A stretch of DNA of 42,591 nucleotides from Tannerellaceae bacterium (GCA_021201865.1 JAJQEE010000129.1:1-42591); one strand, 5' to 3'; positions 18,401 through 27,115 are shown, numbered from the stretch's first letter. Made by a program: numbers and translations. The notes: generated by a model not told the origin, from the sequence alone.

Positions 18401-18906
18401 GCGTACAGGATCCGAATTTTATTTATGGACTGAACTTTAGCCTCGTTTATAAACAGTGGGATTTCAGTATGTTTTGGAATGGTGCTTCCGGGGGAACGGT
18501 CAATGTACAAAACACGAAATTATATACGGACTTCTATGGAGCTGCCTTTACCGGAGAAAACAATGGAAAAAGAACGCTCGATGCCTGGTCTCCGACCAAT
18601 ACCGGTTCCACGATCCCGATGCTATCCGCCTTTGATAATAACAGCGAAAAAGAACTTTCCTCCTATTTTATGGAAAGCGGTTCTTATCTGAAACTGAGAA
18701 GCCTTGAAGTGGGTTACACGCTGGCGAAAACATGGGCAGACAAGGCTCGTATGCAGAATCTGCGTGTATATGCACGGGGAGATAATCTCCTTAAACTCAA
18801 AAAGACCTGGGGAGATAATGGTTTTACCGGTGCAGATCCGGAAACCCCTAATACGGCTTATCCGATCCCGTTTTCCCTTTCTTTTGGTGTAAATGTAACC
18901 TTCTAA
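15490..18906 (+). CDS. SusC-family TonB-dependent receptor with STN domain (PUL B)
   Basis: Outer-membrane glycan importer and signal transducer, 1138 residues from this ATG. Order: signal peptide (MKLSTVLFLVCIFHLHAGKVLS), STN domain (VELNKNSLTLNELIGSIENQ), carboxypeptidase-regulatory-like domain (GVVQDAMGPVIGANVVEKG), TonB-box-like LDEVIVVGYG, plug (VMIRGVTTMGDNSRNGPLYI) and a beta-barrel ending FGVNVTF. The TTG at 15481 is an alternative but weaker start. The ATG at 15422 opens MKKT and soon stops. Adding one A to the A7 run at 15425-15431 turns this into MKKNLSRDHDPGREFNLKKI running straight into the signal peptide, the usual basic pre-extension. The true protein may therefore be about 1161 residues. 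susD follows after 3 bp. Confidence 0.94.
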   Translation: MKLSTVLFLVCIFHLHAGKVLSQKTVVELNKNSLTLNELIGSIENQTEYLFIFSKADIDVNRSVSLSATNSSVNEMLEEAFRGTDITYHFSDRYISLRRKDPEHTPVVPARPQNQITVTGVVQDAMGPVIGANVVEKGTTNGTITDIEGRFTLQVGPDATLLVSYIGYIEEQVKVHNQTTFTIQLREDMQALDEVIVVGYGTMKKKDLTGAVSVVKVDEIEGQVSTNIMQSLQGRVPGVFISSTGSPDGSATVMIRGVTTMGDNSRNGPLYIIDGMPSTRGMDEIAPQDIESIQVLKDASSASIYGSRAANGVIIITTKKGDRQKTTVSARASLTVRSYAKPLNWLNTEERGRIQWQAARNDGNDPNRTELYQFEDHQDANGNWVLDKVTWPEFIDPPYNTMRASDTDWAKEVGQTSVTQNYNVTVSTGGPNGRSLFTLDYLDNKGTIKETFNERISARINSDYSLFNGRLTVAENFSITKTKRSRLDAGSILTNTRELQPIVPVRTEDGEGWGDPWGSMGDRKNPVRRIEQSKGNDNHILRLFGDASLDLEVMKGLHLKTVLGMDYSFYWYRDMFLPYKEGFLSDDTPVVTNRDDRYGNWVWTNTLNYDFKINENHQFNILAGQEMMKYGWERVEAERKNFADLNPDYMYLDLGETNQRASGSATEYALLSYFGKVNYNYLNRYLLSFTLRYDGSSRFGKNNRFATFPAFSTGWRISEEAFFSQTGWLRFISDFKIRYGWGRTGNQDIGNYASLELYEARYSSDWASGDYYFTGTAYDISGADRGTLPSGYRRMQLANPNLRWESATQNNMGVDFAFLDNQLSGSFDYFIKQTKDILVNPPVLAALGEGSARSINGAAMKNTGFEFMLSYNKQVGDLFFNITGNIGAYRNKITELPEDVWDAYPGNAGIGDVILGHALNSYYGYVADGLFQSEAEVEAHADQTGAGVGRIRFRDINGDGRITTDDRTWIGVQDPNFIYGLNFSLVYKQWDFSMFWNGASGGTVNVQNTKLYTDFYGAAFTGENNGKRTLDAWSPTNTGSTIPMLSAFDNNSEKELSSYFMESGSYLKLRSLEVGYTLAKTWADKARMQNLRVYARGDNLLKLKKTWGDNGFTGADPETPNTAYPIPFSLSFGVNVTF

Positions 18907-18909
18907 AAT

Positions 18910-20652
18910 ATGATCCATATGAAAACCTTCAAATCTATTTATATCTGTGGGATAGTGGGAATCCTGCTATCCTCCTGCTCGGATTTTCTGGAGTTAAATC
19001 CGAAAGGAACATTGGCTGACGAACAGTTGGATGCTCCTGAATATGTGGAAAAAATGGTCATTGCAGCCTATGCACTGGTAGAAAATGATAATGTACAGAT
19101 GCTTCCCTGGCTGTTCTCAGACCTGCGTAGTGGAGATGCCTATAAGGGTGGCGGTGGCCCCAGTGATATGGCATTTGCCCATAGTATCGAAGTGGCAAAC
19201 ACCTTGCGGGTAAATGATTCGGAAGTGGCCCGCAAGTGGGAACGGACCTATTATGCTATCTCCCGGGCAAACAATGCGCTGGCCCGTATCAATAAACTGA
19301 GCGAGGAAGAATATCCGAAAAAGCTGATCCGGGCAGCAGAAATGCGTTTTGTCCGGAGCCATCACTATTTTGAGTTGAAAAGATTATTCAAACATATTGT
19401 CTGGGTCGATGAAACCATGACAGATGATGAAATATTAGAAACCTCCAACCGGCAATATACGGATCTGGAATTATGGGATAAGATCATCGAAGATTTCCGG
19501 TATGCTGCAGAACAACTGCCGGTATTTAATGAAGACATAGGTCGGGCGAATACCTCTTCAGCGAAGGCTTATCTGGCCAAAACTCTCTTATATGCGGCTT
19601 ATGAACAGGATGAAAAACATAATGTGATCCAAATTAATAAGGAAAAACTGCAGGAAGTTGTATCTTTAGTGGATCAATTGGAAGGACATTACGAATTAGT
19701 CTCTGACTATGCCGATAATTTCCGTTGGGAAACAGAGAACGGCCCGGAGTCGGTTTTTGCTGTCCAGAGTTCACATGATGATGATACGGATTTCGGGCGG
19801 TTGAATATGACCTCAGCCCTGTCTTATCCGATGGCAGACGGGTATGGATGCTGTGGCATGCACATTCCCAGCCAGGAGTTGGTCAATGCGTTTAAGACCG
19901 ATCCGGAAACCGGGCTACCTTTGTTCAACAGCTTCAACCAGGTGGGAGATGATATTCTGTATGCCGAAGATCTGTACGGACGGACGGTCGATCCCCGTTT
20001 GCTGCATACGGTGGCTATCGTAGGATTGCCCTATAAGTATAAGGCCGGGCATATCGTGGATATGACCTTTCCGCGGGAAGGAGGCATCTATTACGGTCCG
20101 TTCCTGTCTATCAAAGAGACGGTGGTTTATGATTGCCCCTGTTTCAAACAGGCCCGTTGGTATTACGCCAGTTCACTTAACCGGGATATTATCCGGTATG
20201 ATGATGCCCTGTTATGGAAAGCAGAAGCATTGATCGAGTTGGGCGGAGCAGCCAATCTGAGTGACGCCCGGCAGATCATCAACCGGATCCGTGAAAGGGC
20301 CGCGCAAAGTACCGCTTTACTGATCGATGCCGATGGAAATCCGCTGGCAGATGCCAACATCTTTAAGGTGGGACTCTATCAGCAGGAATTCAGGAGCCAG
20401 GACGAAGCCCGTGAAGCGTTGCGATGGGAACGCCGCCTGGAAATGGCGATGGAGTCCAGCAGAGGCTTTGACTTAGTTCGCTGGGGAATTGCGGCAGAAA
20501 CGCTAAATGCTTACTATGCTACGGAAAGTATACGGAGAGAGCATTTGCGGACAGCTCATTTTACCAAAAATAAAGATGAGTATTTCCCGATCCCTTACAA
20601 AGAGATCAATTTCAGCAGGGGACTTTATAAACAAAACCCCGGATGGGAATAA
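18910..20652 (+). CDS. SusD/RagB-family glycan-binding lipoprotein (PUL B)
   Basis: Surface lipoprotein partner of the preceding SusC, 580 residues and intact. A lipoprotein signal (KSIYICGIVGILLSSC) is followed by SDFLELNPKGTLADEQ, typical of SusD. Helical repeat segments include RAAEMRFVRSHHYFELKRLF and TSSAKAYLAKTLLYAAYE. The C-terminal SusD domain has REALRWERRLEMAMESSRGF, FDLVRWG and the end YKQNPGWE. Two in-frame ATGs exist, at 18910 and 18919; the second places the signal peptide more normally. The stop-to-start gap to susC is only 3 bp, so the two are co-transcribed and probably coupled. The sugar it binds is not evident from sequence. Confidence 0.94.
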   Translation: MIHMKTFKSIYICGIVGILLSSCSDFLELNPKGTLADEQLDAPEYVEKMVIAAYALVENDNVQMLPWLFSDLRSGDAYKGGGGPSDMAFAHSIEVANTLRVNDSEVARKWERTYYAISRANNALARINKLSEEEYPKKLIRAAEMRFVRSHHYFELKRLFKHIVWVDETMTDDEILETSNRQYTDLELWDKIIEDFRYAAEQLPVFNEDIGRANTSSAKAYLAKTLLYAAYEQDEKHNVIQINKEKLQEVVSLVDQLEGHYELVSDYADNFRWETENGPESVFAVQSSHDDDTDFGRLNMTSALSYPMADGYGCCGMHIPSQELVNAFKTDPETGLPLFNSFNQVGDDILYAEDLYGRTVDPRLLHTVAIVGLPYKYKAGHIVDMTFPREGGIYYGPFLSIKETVVYDCPCFKQARWYYASSLNRDIIRYDDALLWKAEALIELGGAANLSDARQIINRIRERAAQSTALLIDADGNPLADANIFKVGLYQQEFRSQDEAREALRWERRLEMAMESSRGFDLVRWGIAAETLNAYYATESIRREHLRTAHFTKNKDEYFPIPYKEINFSRGLYKQNPGWE

Positions 20653-20691
20653 GAGGAACATTGTATAACTATAAACTAATACATTTAAAAC

Positions 20692-21320
20692 ATGAAAAAG
20701 AAAACATTTTTACATGCTATGCTGACTTGTCTGGCCATCTGGACACTCACCAGTGCCACGGGAAAAACCTGTTCCCTGTTTCCGGAACGATCGGGGAGTG
20801 CAAACTGGAAGGCTCTGCCACCTATAATCCGACGACTAACACCTATTTACTGACAGGAGCCGGAACAAACATGTGGCTGAACAGTGATGAATTCTTTATG
20901 ACCTGCCGGAAAGAGACAGGCGATTTCTCCCTGTCCGCCAAAGTTGGTTTTGTGGGGAATGGAGTCGATCCTCACCGGAAGCTGGGACTGATCATCCGGG
21001 AATCCTTCGATGCCGATGCAAAATATGCCGATGTGTGTGTCCATGGCGATGGCCTGACCTCGCTACAATACCGGGAGTCCGGCGGCGATGTAACCAAAGA
21101 AGTCGTATGGGACGGGAAAGCCCCCGACCATATTGTCCTGGAACGCCGGGGAAAACGGATCATCATGAAAACAGCAGTAGGAGCCTATCCGGAAGAGATC
21201 ACCGGAGAGATCGAACTGGCTTTCCCGGATGCCTGTTATATCGGTCTTTTCGTTTGTTCTCACAACCCCGATATCCTCGAAACGGTCTATTTTACGGATG
21301 TAAAGTTCACGAAATTATAA
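20692..21320 (+). CDS. DUF1349-like exported protein, frame interrupted near start (PUL B)
   Basis: Concanavalin/LamG-like beta-sandwich protein resembling DUF1349. Signs are GECKLEGSATYNPTTNTYLL, NSDEFFMTCRKETGDFSLSA, RKLGLIIRESFDADAKYADV and LERRGKRIIMKTAVG. The ATG at 20692 begins a signal peptide (MKKKTFLHAMLTCLAIWTLT) but its frame drifts. One extra A in the A5 run 20763-20767 gives ATGKNLFPVSGTIGECKLEG and a 209-residue protein. The alternative start at 20643 lacks a signal peptide and is rejected. The next gene encodes a PD40 propeller. In Bacteroidetes I recall these two domains as one fused protein, so the pair probably works together, perhaps in binding a glycan. No catalytic residues can be assigned. 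Confidence 0.8.
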
Positions 21321-21341
21321 TCTGAAAAAAGCATATACAGT

Positions 21342-22259
21342 ATGAAAAAGATGATTTCATTAACAGGCTGTTTGCTGTTGTTTGCCACGTTTCTGACAGC
21401 ACAGCAGGCGAAAGTGACCAGTATCCTCCACATCATGGATTTACAAAGCGGGCAACAGACCGCAATCAAAGAATTCCCTTTCCTGATAGAAGCCCCCAAC
21501 TGGACACCGGATGGAAAATGGTTAGTCTATAATAGTGGGGGTAAGCTCTACAAAATTTCTCCGGATCAGTCCGGTGAACCTATGGAGATCAATACCGGAT
21601 ACGCCACCCGCTGCAACAACGACCATGTAATTTCAGCAGACGGGAAACAGATCGCGATCAGCCACGGAACGAAAGAAGACCATCAATCGCGTATTTATAC
21701 CTTACCTTTTGAAGGAGGTACGCCCCGGTTGATCACTCCGCTGGCCCCCAGCTACCTGCACGGATGGAGTCCCGACCTGAAATACTTAGCCTATTGTGCC
21801 GACCGGAAAGGAAATTATGACATTTATATCATTCCGGCAGAAGGAGGAGAAGAGATCCGGCTGACCGATGCGGAAGGCTTAGACGATGGTCCGGAATATT
21901 CTCCCTGCGGAAAGTATATCTGGTTCAATTCCGTCCGTTCCGGCCTGATGCAGGTCTGGCGGATGAAAGCCGATGGTTCGGAACAAACCCAGATGACGTT
22001 TGACGAAACCCGCAACTCCTGGTTCCCCCATGTCTCTCCCAACGGAAAAGAGGTGGTCTATATTGCCTATAAGAAAGGAGACGTACAACCGGGCGACCAT
22101 CCAGCCAACAAAAACGTGGAACTCTTATGGATGCCGGCCAAAGGAGGCGAATCCAAAGTCATCGCTTCCCTTTTCGGCGGACAGGGCACCCTCAATGTGA
22201 ACTCCTGGGCCCCCGACAGCAAACGTTTCGCCTTCGTGAGCTACCGGCTTGAGGAATAG
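21342..22259 (+). CDS. PD40/TolB-like beta-propeller protein, exported (PUL B)
   Basis: Exported 305-residue beta-propeller. Signal peptide MKKMISLTGCLLLFATFLTA. WD40-like PD40 blades are seen as WTPDGKWLVYNSGGKLYKIS, WSPDLKYLAYCADRKGNYDI, YSPCGKYIWFNSVRSGLMQV, VSPNGKEVVYIAY and WAPDSKRFAFVSY. Names such as TolB family or biopolymer transporter given to this group reflect the propeller only, not Tol function. It starts 21 bp after the DUF1349-like gene and has its own signal peptide, so the two genes are truly separate. It is the last gene of PUL B. The propeller may bind or act on sugar, like the propeller of oligogalacturonate lyases (PL22), but I cannot see catalytic residues that prove this. 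Confidence 0.83.
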   Translation: MKKMISLTGCLLLFATFLTAQQAKVTSILHIMDLQSGQQTAIKEFPFLIEAPNWTPDGKWLVYNSGGKLYKISPDQSGEPMEINTGYATRCNNDHVISADGKQIAISHGTKEDHQSRIYTLPFEGGTPRLITPLAPSYLHGWSPDLKYLAYCADRKGNYDIYIIPAEGGEEIRLTDAEGLDDGPEYSPCGKYIWFNSVRSGLMQVWRMKADGSEQTQMTFDETRNSWFPHVSPNGKEVVYIAYKKGDVQPGDHPANKNVELLWMPAKGGESKVIASLFGGQGTLNVNSWAPDSKRFAFVSYRLEE

Positions 22260-22396
22260 TAATCCTCCCGGAAGAGGGTCAGCTAAAGGTCTTCTACTCG
22301 GCATCTCCTTTTAAAAGAAGACATGGCTGTACGGATGTAGTGCTTGAGCCTATCATCTACTATCCGGATAGAAATGACATTTTATCGGTTTCGTAC

Positions 22397-22506
22397 CATT
22401 CCGGTAGGTTGAAGGTCAGGAAGTTCAACCCTGTACCCCCTGATGTTCAGGGTTGAACCTCCCGACCTTCAACCTTGAACCTCCTGATGTTCAATCTACC
22501 GGAATG
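22397..22506. repeat. Nested inverted repeat, about 110 bp
   Basis: The outer arms at 22397-22413 and 22490-22506 pair over 17 bp with one mismatch (CATTCCGGTAG core). Inner arms at 22408-22433 and 22448-22473 pair over 26 bp with two mismatches (GTTGAAGGTC and GTTCAACCCTG cores). A variant of the inner arm repeats at about 22474-22493. It lies in the 632-bp gene-free stretch 22260-22891. A weaker hairpin GTCTTCT/AGAAGAC (22289-22322) precedes it and may end PUL B. Confidence 0.75.
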
Positions 22507-22596
22507 GGAACCGATTCTTAGTTTGTCAGGAGTTTAAATAATAGGCTCTCCGTAAAACAGGCTTACCCTCCCATTATCTTTTGAGAATTTAGACAT

Positions 22597-22655
22597 ACAA
22601 GTGACTGAAAAGGTGACTGAGATTTTTCAGTCACCTTTTCAGTCACTTGTTTTTT
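22597..22655 (+). terminator. Perfect 24-bp inverted repeat plus T run, terminator-like
   Basis: Arms 22597-22620 and 22627-22650 pair perfectly around the loop GATTTT, and T residues continue to 22655. Each arm contains the direct repeat GTGACTGA twice, and two more GTGACTG copies follow at about 22699-22713. The structure would act as a strong rho-independent terminator before the GH127 gene. The internal repetition suggests it is also a dispersed repeat. Confidence 0.65.
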
Positions 22656-22891
22656 AGAGCTTATTTGTTTGGAAATAAGTTGTTTATAAGTAAATAAGTG
22701 ACTGGTGACTGAGAAAATTAAAAAAACTATTAGTAGAGAGTGTAGGAAACCATTCAAATGATAGGAATGGATCTACTGAATGTGTGAGTAATAAAAGTAG
22801 AATAACGCTGAATACATTTAAAGAAAAAGTAATATATTTACCGGATTGTGTGAAAATTGTGTGTTAACTTATTTGTATTAATTTCTATCCT

Positions 22892-24925
22892 ATGAAGAAC
22901 AAATATCTATTTGTACTACTGTTTGTGCTGGCCTCTGTTTCGCCGGAGCTGCCGGCCTGTGGGAACGGGCATTACTGTAACAACCGGTATCCGCTTCTTA
23001 CAAAACCCTATATGGAACTGCCTATAGGAAGTATTAAACCTGCCGGTTGGCTGGAAGAGCAACTCCACCGGATGGCTAACGGGATGACGGCGGAAATGGA
23101 TGTGATCTATGAAAAGGTGATGGGGCCCCGCAACGGTTGGCTGGGAGGTGACGGAGATGTATGGGAAAGAGGTCCCTACTGGATCGACGGACTGTTACCC
23201 CTGGCTTATATTCTGGAAGACAAAGCACTGATCAATAAGGTACAGCCGTGGATTGAATGGACGCTCGCTTCGCAAAAACCGGATGGCTATTTTGGCCCGG
23301 ATACAGACCGCCCGCATGAACCGGGCTTGCAACGCGACAATGCCCGCGACTGGTGGCCCAAAATGGTGGTATTAAAGATCATGCAGCAGTATTATTCAGC
23401 TACCCAGGATCAGCGGGTCATTCCTTTCCTCACAAATTATTTTAAATACCAGCTCAACGAATTACCCAAAGATCCGTTAGGCAGATGGACCTTCTGGGGT
23501 GAACAGCGGGGAGCGGACAACCTGATGATCGTTTACTGGCTTTATAATATGACCGGAGATGCTTTCCTGCTGGAGTTGGGTGAGCTGATCCATCAGCAAA
23601 CATTCAACTGGACCGATATTTTCCTGCATCAGAATCATTTATACAGGCAGCACAGTCTGCATTGTGTGAATCTGGCGCAGGGATTTAAAGCACCGGTAAT
23701 TTATTACCAGCAGAGTCATGATAAGACACATTTGGATGCCGTAAAGAAGGCTACGGAAGTGATCCGTCACAGCATTGGTTTCCCGATTGGCTTGTGGGGA
23801 GGGGATGAGCTGTTGCGTTTTGGTAATCCGATCAATGGTTCCGAGTTATGTACCGCTGTCGAAATGATGTTCTCCCTGGAAAATATGTTAGAGATCACGG
23901 GTGATATGCAGTGGGCAGATCATCTGGAACGTATTACCTACAATGCGTTGCCTACCCAGATCTCGGATGATTTTATGAACCGCCAGTACTATCAGCAGGT
24001 GAACCAGATATCGATTAAGAACGAATATAATAACTTTGTGACTCCTCATGAAGGAACAGATAACCTATTCGGAGTCTTAACCGGATATCCTTGTTGTACC
24101 TCGAACCTGCATCAGGGATGGCCTAAGTTTGTACAGCATACCTGGTATGCAACCGCAGATCATGGAGCGGCCGCGTTGGTCTATGCTCCTTCAGAAGTTT
24201 CGCTCACTGTGGGGAATGGAGTCCGTATAAAGATCAAAGAAGAGACGTATTATCCGTTTGATGAAACCGTTTCTTTCACCTTTAGCTATCCGGATAAAAA
24301 AGTAAAGAGTGTCCGGTTCCCCCTTCATCTGCGTGTACCGGCCTGGTGTGAAAAGCCGGAAGTGCTGTTGAATGGAAAGCCGTTGGACTATACCGTAACC
24401 GGCCAGCGGGTGATCGTATTGAACAGGGAATGGGCGCAGACAGACCAGTTAACACTCAATTTCTCTGCCGAAGTAGAGGTGAGCCGCTGGTATGACAATG
24501 CGGTAGTCGTAGAAAGAGGTCCGTTGGTCTATGCGCTGAAATTAGATGAGAAATGGGAAAAGAAATATTTTGAAACAGAGAGAGATAAAACCAACTACGG
24601 AGACTGGTATTATGAAGTAACGACCGATTCTCCCTGGAACTACTCGTTGATCCGTAACCATATCAGGCCGGAAAAGATCAAAGAAAGCTTCCGGGTAGAG
24701 AAAAAAGCCGTACAGGCATCCTATCCCTGGACACTGGAAGATGCTCCTATCACCATTAAAGCCAAAGGCCGCCTGATGCCCGACTGGAAAGAGTACCGCG
24801 GCTCTGTAGGGACCCTGCCATACGATGTACAACATCATGATGATCCGGACCCGGTAGAATACGACATCGAATTGATCCCGTATGGTTGCACCACCTTACG
24901 GATCACCGAATTCCCGGTGCGGTAA
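22892..24925 (+). CDS. GH127-family (DUF1680) beta-L-arabinofuranosidase-like enzyme
   Basis: Exported 677-residue enzyme. The signal peptide ends near Cys23 (SPELPAC), which could serve as a lipid anchor. An (alpha/alpha)6 catalytic domain includes WLGGDGDVWERGPYWIDGLL, GRWTFWGEQRGADNLM and SELCTAVEMMFSLENMLEIT, followed by YPCCTSNLHQGWPKF and two beta-sandwich domains. By eye, Glu318-x-Cys320 and Cys401-Cys402 correspond to the zinc ligands and nucleophile of the GH127 enzyme HypBA1. This supports hydrolysis of terminal beta-L-arabinofuranosides, though DUF1680 members (GH127, GH146 and relatives) vary. It is separated from PUL B by 632 bp of repeats and has no SusC/D of its own here, so it may be an independent unit. 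Confidence 0.85.
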   Translation: MKNKYLFVLLFVLASVSPELPACGNGHYCNNRYPLLTKPYMELPIGSIKPAGWLEEQLHRMANGMTAEMDVIYEKVMGPRNGWLGGDGDVWERGPYWIDGLLPLAYILEDKALINKVQPWIEWTLASQKPDGYFGPDTDRPHEPGLQRDNARDWWPKMVVLKIMQQYYSATQDQRVIPFLTNYFKYQLNELPKDPLGRWTFWGEQRGADNLMIVYWLYNMTGDAFLLELGELIHQQTFNWTDIFLHQNHLYRQHSLHCVNLAQGFKAPVIYYQQSHDKTHLDAVKKATEVIRHSIGFPIGLWGGDELLRFGNPINGSELCTAVEMMFSLENMLEITGDMQWADHLERITYNALPTQISDDFMNRQYYQQVNQISIKNEYNNFVTPHEGTDNLFGVLTGYPCCTSNLHQGWPKFVQHTWYATADHGAAALVYAPSEVSLTVGNGVRIKIKEETYYPFDETVSFTFSYPDKKVKSVRFPLHLRVPAWCEKPEVLLNGKPLDYTVTGQRVIVLNREWAQTDQLTLNFSAEVEVSRWYDNAVVVERGPLVYALKLDEKWEKKYFETERDKTNYGDWYYEVTTDSPWNYSLIRNHIRPEKIKESFRVEKKAVQASYPWTLEDAPITIKAKGRLMPDWKEYRGSVGTLPYDVQHHDDPDPVEYDIELIPYGCTTLRITEFPVR

Positions 24926-24985
24926 CGATTTCTCCTCCGGACCTATTCTCTATACACCTATTTTTTAAGTGATGTGTAGGTTATT

Positions 24986-25157
24986 TTTGTAGAGACGCAT
25001 ATTTGCGTCTCCTCTGCACAGTCCTATATAAAAGGTTGCCAGTAAAAAGAATACAAATAGATGAGAGGCGAATAAAGAGACGCCATAAATTGGCATAAGG
25101 AAAGAGACGCCGATAAATTGGGATACGGAAAGAGACGCAAATATGCGTCTCTACAAA
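24986..25157. repeat. GAGACGC inverted-repeat element with internal tandem units
   Basis: Perfect 26-bp terminal arms at 24986-25011 and 25132-25157 (cores GAGACGCATATTTGCGTCTC and its complement). Each arm is nearly palindromic in itself. Inside lie two tandem units beginning AAAGAGACGCC (25074-25100 and 25101-25128), and a third AAAGAGACGC runs into the right arm. The element sits between convergent genes (GH127 + and nadE -) and could terminate both. No ORF is supported inside, so it looks like a MITE- or REP-type element. Confidence 0.78.
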
Positions 25158-25169
25158 GAAGAAAATTAT

Positions 25170-27098
25170 TTATAATTCCTTTATCTCCTTCAACCACAGG
25201 GCGGAACTGGCATCGCTGGGCATGCGGAAGTCTCCACGGGGGGAGAGGGTGACGGAGCCTACTTTCGGACCGTCGGGCATACAACTGCGTTTGAACTGTT
25301 GGTTGAAGAAACGACGGAAGAAGGTGTGAAGCCATTTTTTGATGGTTTCTTTGTCATAAGATCCTTCAAAGGCTTTCTGTGCCAGATAATAGATCTTCGT
25401 TGGAGTCGATCCGAAGCGCAGGAACTGATAAAGAAAAAAGTCATGTAGCTCGTAGGGACCTACCAGATCTTCCGTAATCTGGGAAATATTTCCCTGTTCA
25501 TCGGCTGGGATCAGTTCCGGGCTGATGGGTGTGTCTACGATATCCAGCAGTGTCTTTTTCGTTTCTTCATCCATCTTGTTGTGGGCAATCCAGTTAACTA
25601 AATAACGAACCAACGTTTTAGGTATGCTGCTGTTTACGCCATACATAGACATATGATCTCCGTTATAAGTTGCCCATCCCAGTGCCAGTTCGGACAGGTC
25701 GCCCGTACCGATCACCATACCGTTCTCTTTATTGGCTACATCCATCAGGATCTGTGTACGTTCCCGCGCCTGGCTGTTCTCATACGTCACATCATGCACC
25801 TCCGGATTCTGACCGATGTCTTCAAAATGTTGAAGGCAGGCTTTGACAATAGATATTTCCCGGATCGTCACCCCTAAGGATTCCATCAGGTGGATGGCAT
25901 TATTATATGTACGCCCGGTCGTGCCAAATCCCGGCATCGTGATCCCCAGTATTTGTTTGCGGGGGATTTTCAACGCATCAAAGGTCATGACGGTGACTAA
26001 TAGCGCAAGGGTAGAATCCAGCCCTCCTGAAATACCGATCACTGCGGTTTGGGTCCGTGTATGGACCAGCCGTTTGGCCAGGCCGGCTACCTGTATATTA
26101 CAGATCTCTTCGCATCGTTCATTCAGGGCATTTCCTGACGGTACGAAGGGATGGGGATCAATCCATCTCTTCAGATCCGGAAGCAGATCATATTCCGGCA
26201 ATTCGAAAGGAAGCGTAACCGTCTTTTCCGGGACTAAGGAAGAAGCACCGTGCATAAAACTCAGGTTTACCTGACGGTCGTGTTGCAGGGAGGCTACATC
26301 TACATCACTGATGATCAATTGTTCTTCCATCGTAAAGCGGGGAGAATCTTTCAGCAGCGAACCGTTTTCCGCAATGATCCCGTTCCCGGCAAATACCAGA
26401 TCCGTACTGGATTCACCAAACCCGCAGGAGGCATATACGTAGCCGGCAATACAACGGGCCGATTGTTGTTTGATCAGGGAAAGCAGGTAGGGATGTTTAC
26501 CGATCACCTCGTTGCTCGCAGAAAGGTTAAAGATAAGGTTGGCTCCCTGCATAGCTTGTAAAGAGCTGGGAGGAACCGGGACCCAAAGGTCTTCACAGAT
26601 CTCAACGCCTATGGAAACCTGCCCGGAGACGAATTGTGTATAGACATGCAAAGGATAAACTCCGTGTCCGATCCGGATCGTATCATTCCGCAGATCCGTG
26701 GCAGAGGTGAACCATCGCTGTTCCTGAAATTCACGATAGTTGGGCAGATAGGTTTTAGGGATCACACCCCGTATTTTTCCCTGCTGGAAAACGACTGCGG
26801 CGTTGATCAACCGGTTTTCTGTGCGTAACGGAATCCCCAGGATCGTAAGTATGGCCAGGTCTTCTGTCCGGTGGATTAATTGGAGTAACGCTTTTTCTGC
26901 ATCCTTTAGTAAGGTTTGTTGCTCAAACAGATCCATACAGGTGTAGGCGGTGACAGCCAGTTCCGGAAACCCGATGACCTGTACTTTTTGTGCAGAGGCT
27001 TTCCGCATCAGTCCCTCTATCTTCTCTATATTATAAAAACAATCAGCCACTTCCACATGAGGAACCGCAGCCGCTACTCTAACAAATCCGTAGTTCAT
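25170..27098 (-). CDS. nadE: Glutamine-dependent NAD+ synthetase
   Basis: Cytoplasmic enzyme converting nicotinate adenine dinucleotide to NAD+ with ATP and glutamine-derived ammonia, the last step of NAD biosynthesis. It is 642 residues, the usual length for the two-domain form. The N-terminal nitrilase-type glutaminase domain has the triad Glu46 (GFPELAVTAYTC), Lys115 (IPKTYLPNY) and Cys168 (GVEICEDLWVP). The C-terminal synthetase domain has the PP-loop SGGLDST (357-363) and ENSQARERTQILMDVAN. It is unrelated to the flanking PULs, divergent from the PUL C sigma gene and convergent with GH127. The frame is intact. Confidence 0.97.
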   Translation of the reverse strand: MNYGFVRVAAAVPHVEVADCFYNIEKIEGLMRKASAQKVQVIGFPELAVTAYTCMDLFEQQTLLKDAEKALLQLIHRTEDLAILTILGIPLRTENRLINAAVVFQQGKIRGVIPKTYLPNYREFQEQRWFTSATDLRNDTIRIGHGVYPLHVYTQFVSGQVSIGVEICEDLWVPVPPSSLQAMQGANLIFNLSASNEVIGKHPYLLSLIKQQSARCIAGYVYASCGFGESSTDLVFAGNGIIAENGSLLKDSPRFTMEEQLIISDVDVASLQHDRQVNLSFMHGASSLVPEKTVTLPFELPEYDLLPDLKRWIDPHPFVPSGNALNERCEEICNIQVAGLAKRLVHTRTQTAVIGISGGLDSTLALLVTVMTFDALKIPRKQILGITMPGFGTTGRTYNNAIHLMESLGVTIREISIVKACLQHFEDIGQNPEVHDVTYENSQARERTQILMDVANKENGMVIGTGDLSELALGWATYNGDHMSMYGVNSSIPKTLVRYLVNWIAHNKMDEETKKTLLDIVDTPISPELIPADEQGNISQITEDLVGPYELHDFFLYQFLRFGSTPTKIYYLAQKAFEGSYDKETIKKWLHTFFRRFFNQQFKRSCMPDGPKVGSVTLSPRGDFRMPSDASSALWLKEIKEL

Positions 27099-27115
27099 GC
27101 TCTATTTATTTTCTA

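Noticed and set aside
22563-22757. Small - strand ORF of 64 codons
   Set aside because: It runs through the perfect inverted repeat and GTGACTGA copies; its apparent coding is a by-product of the repeats.
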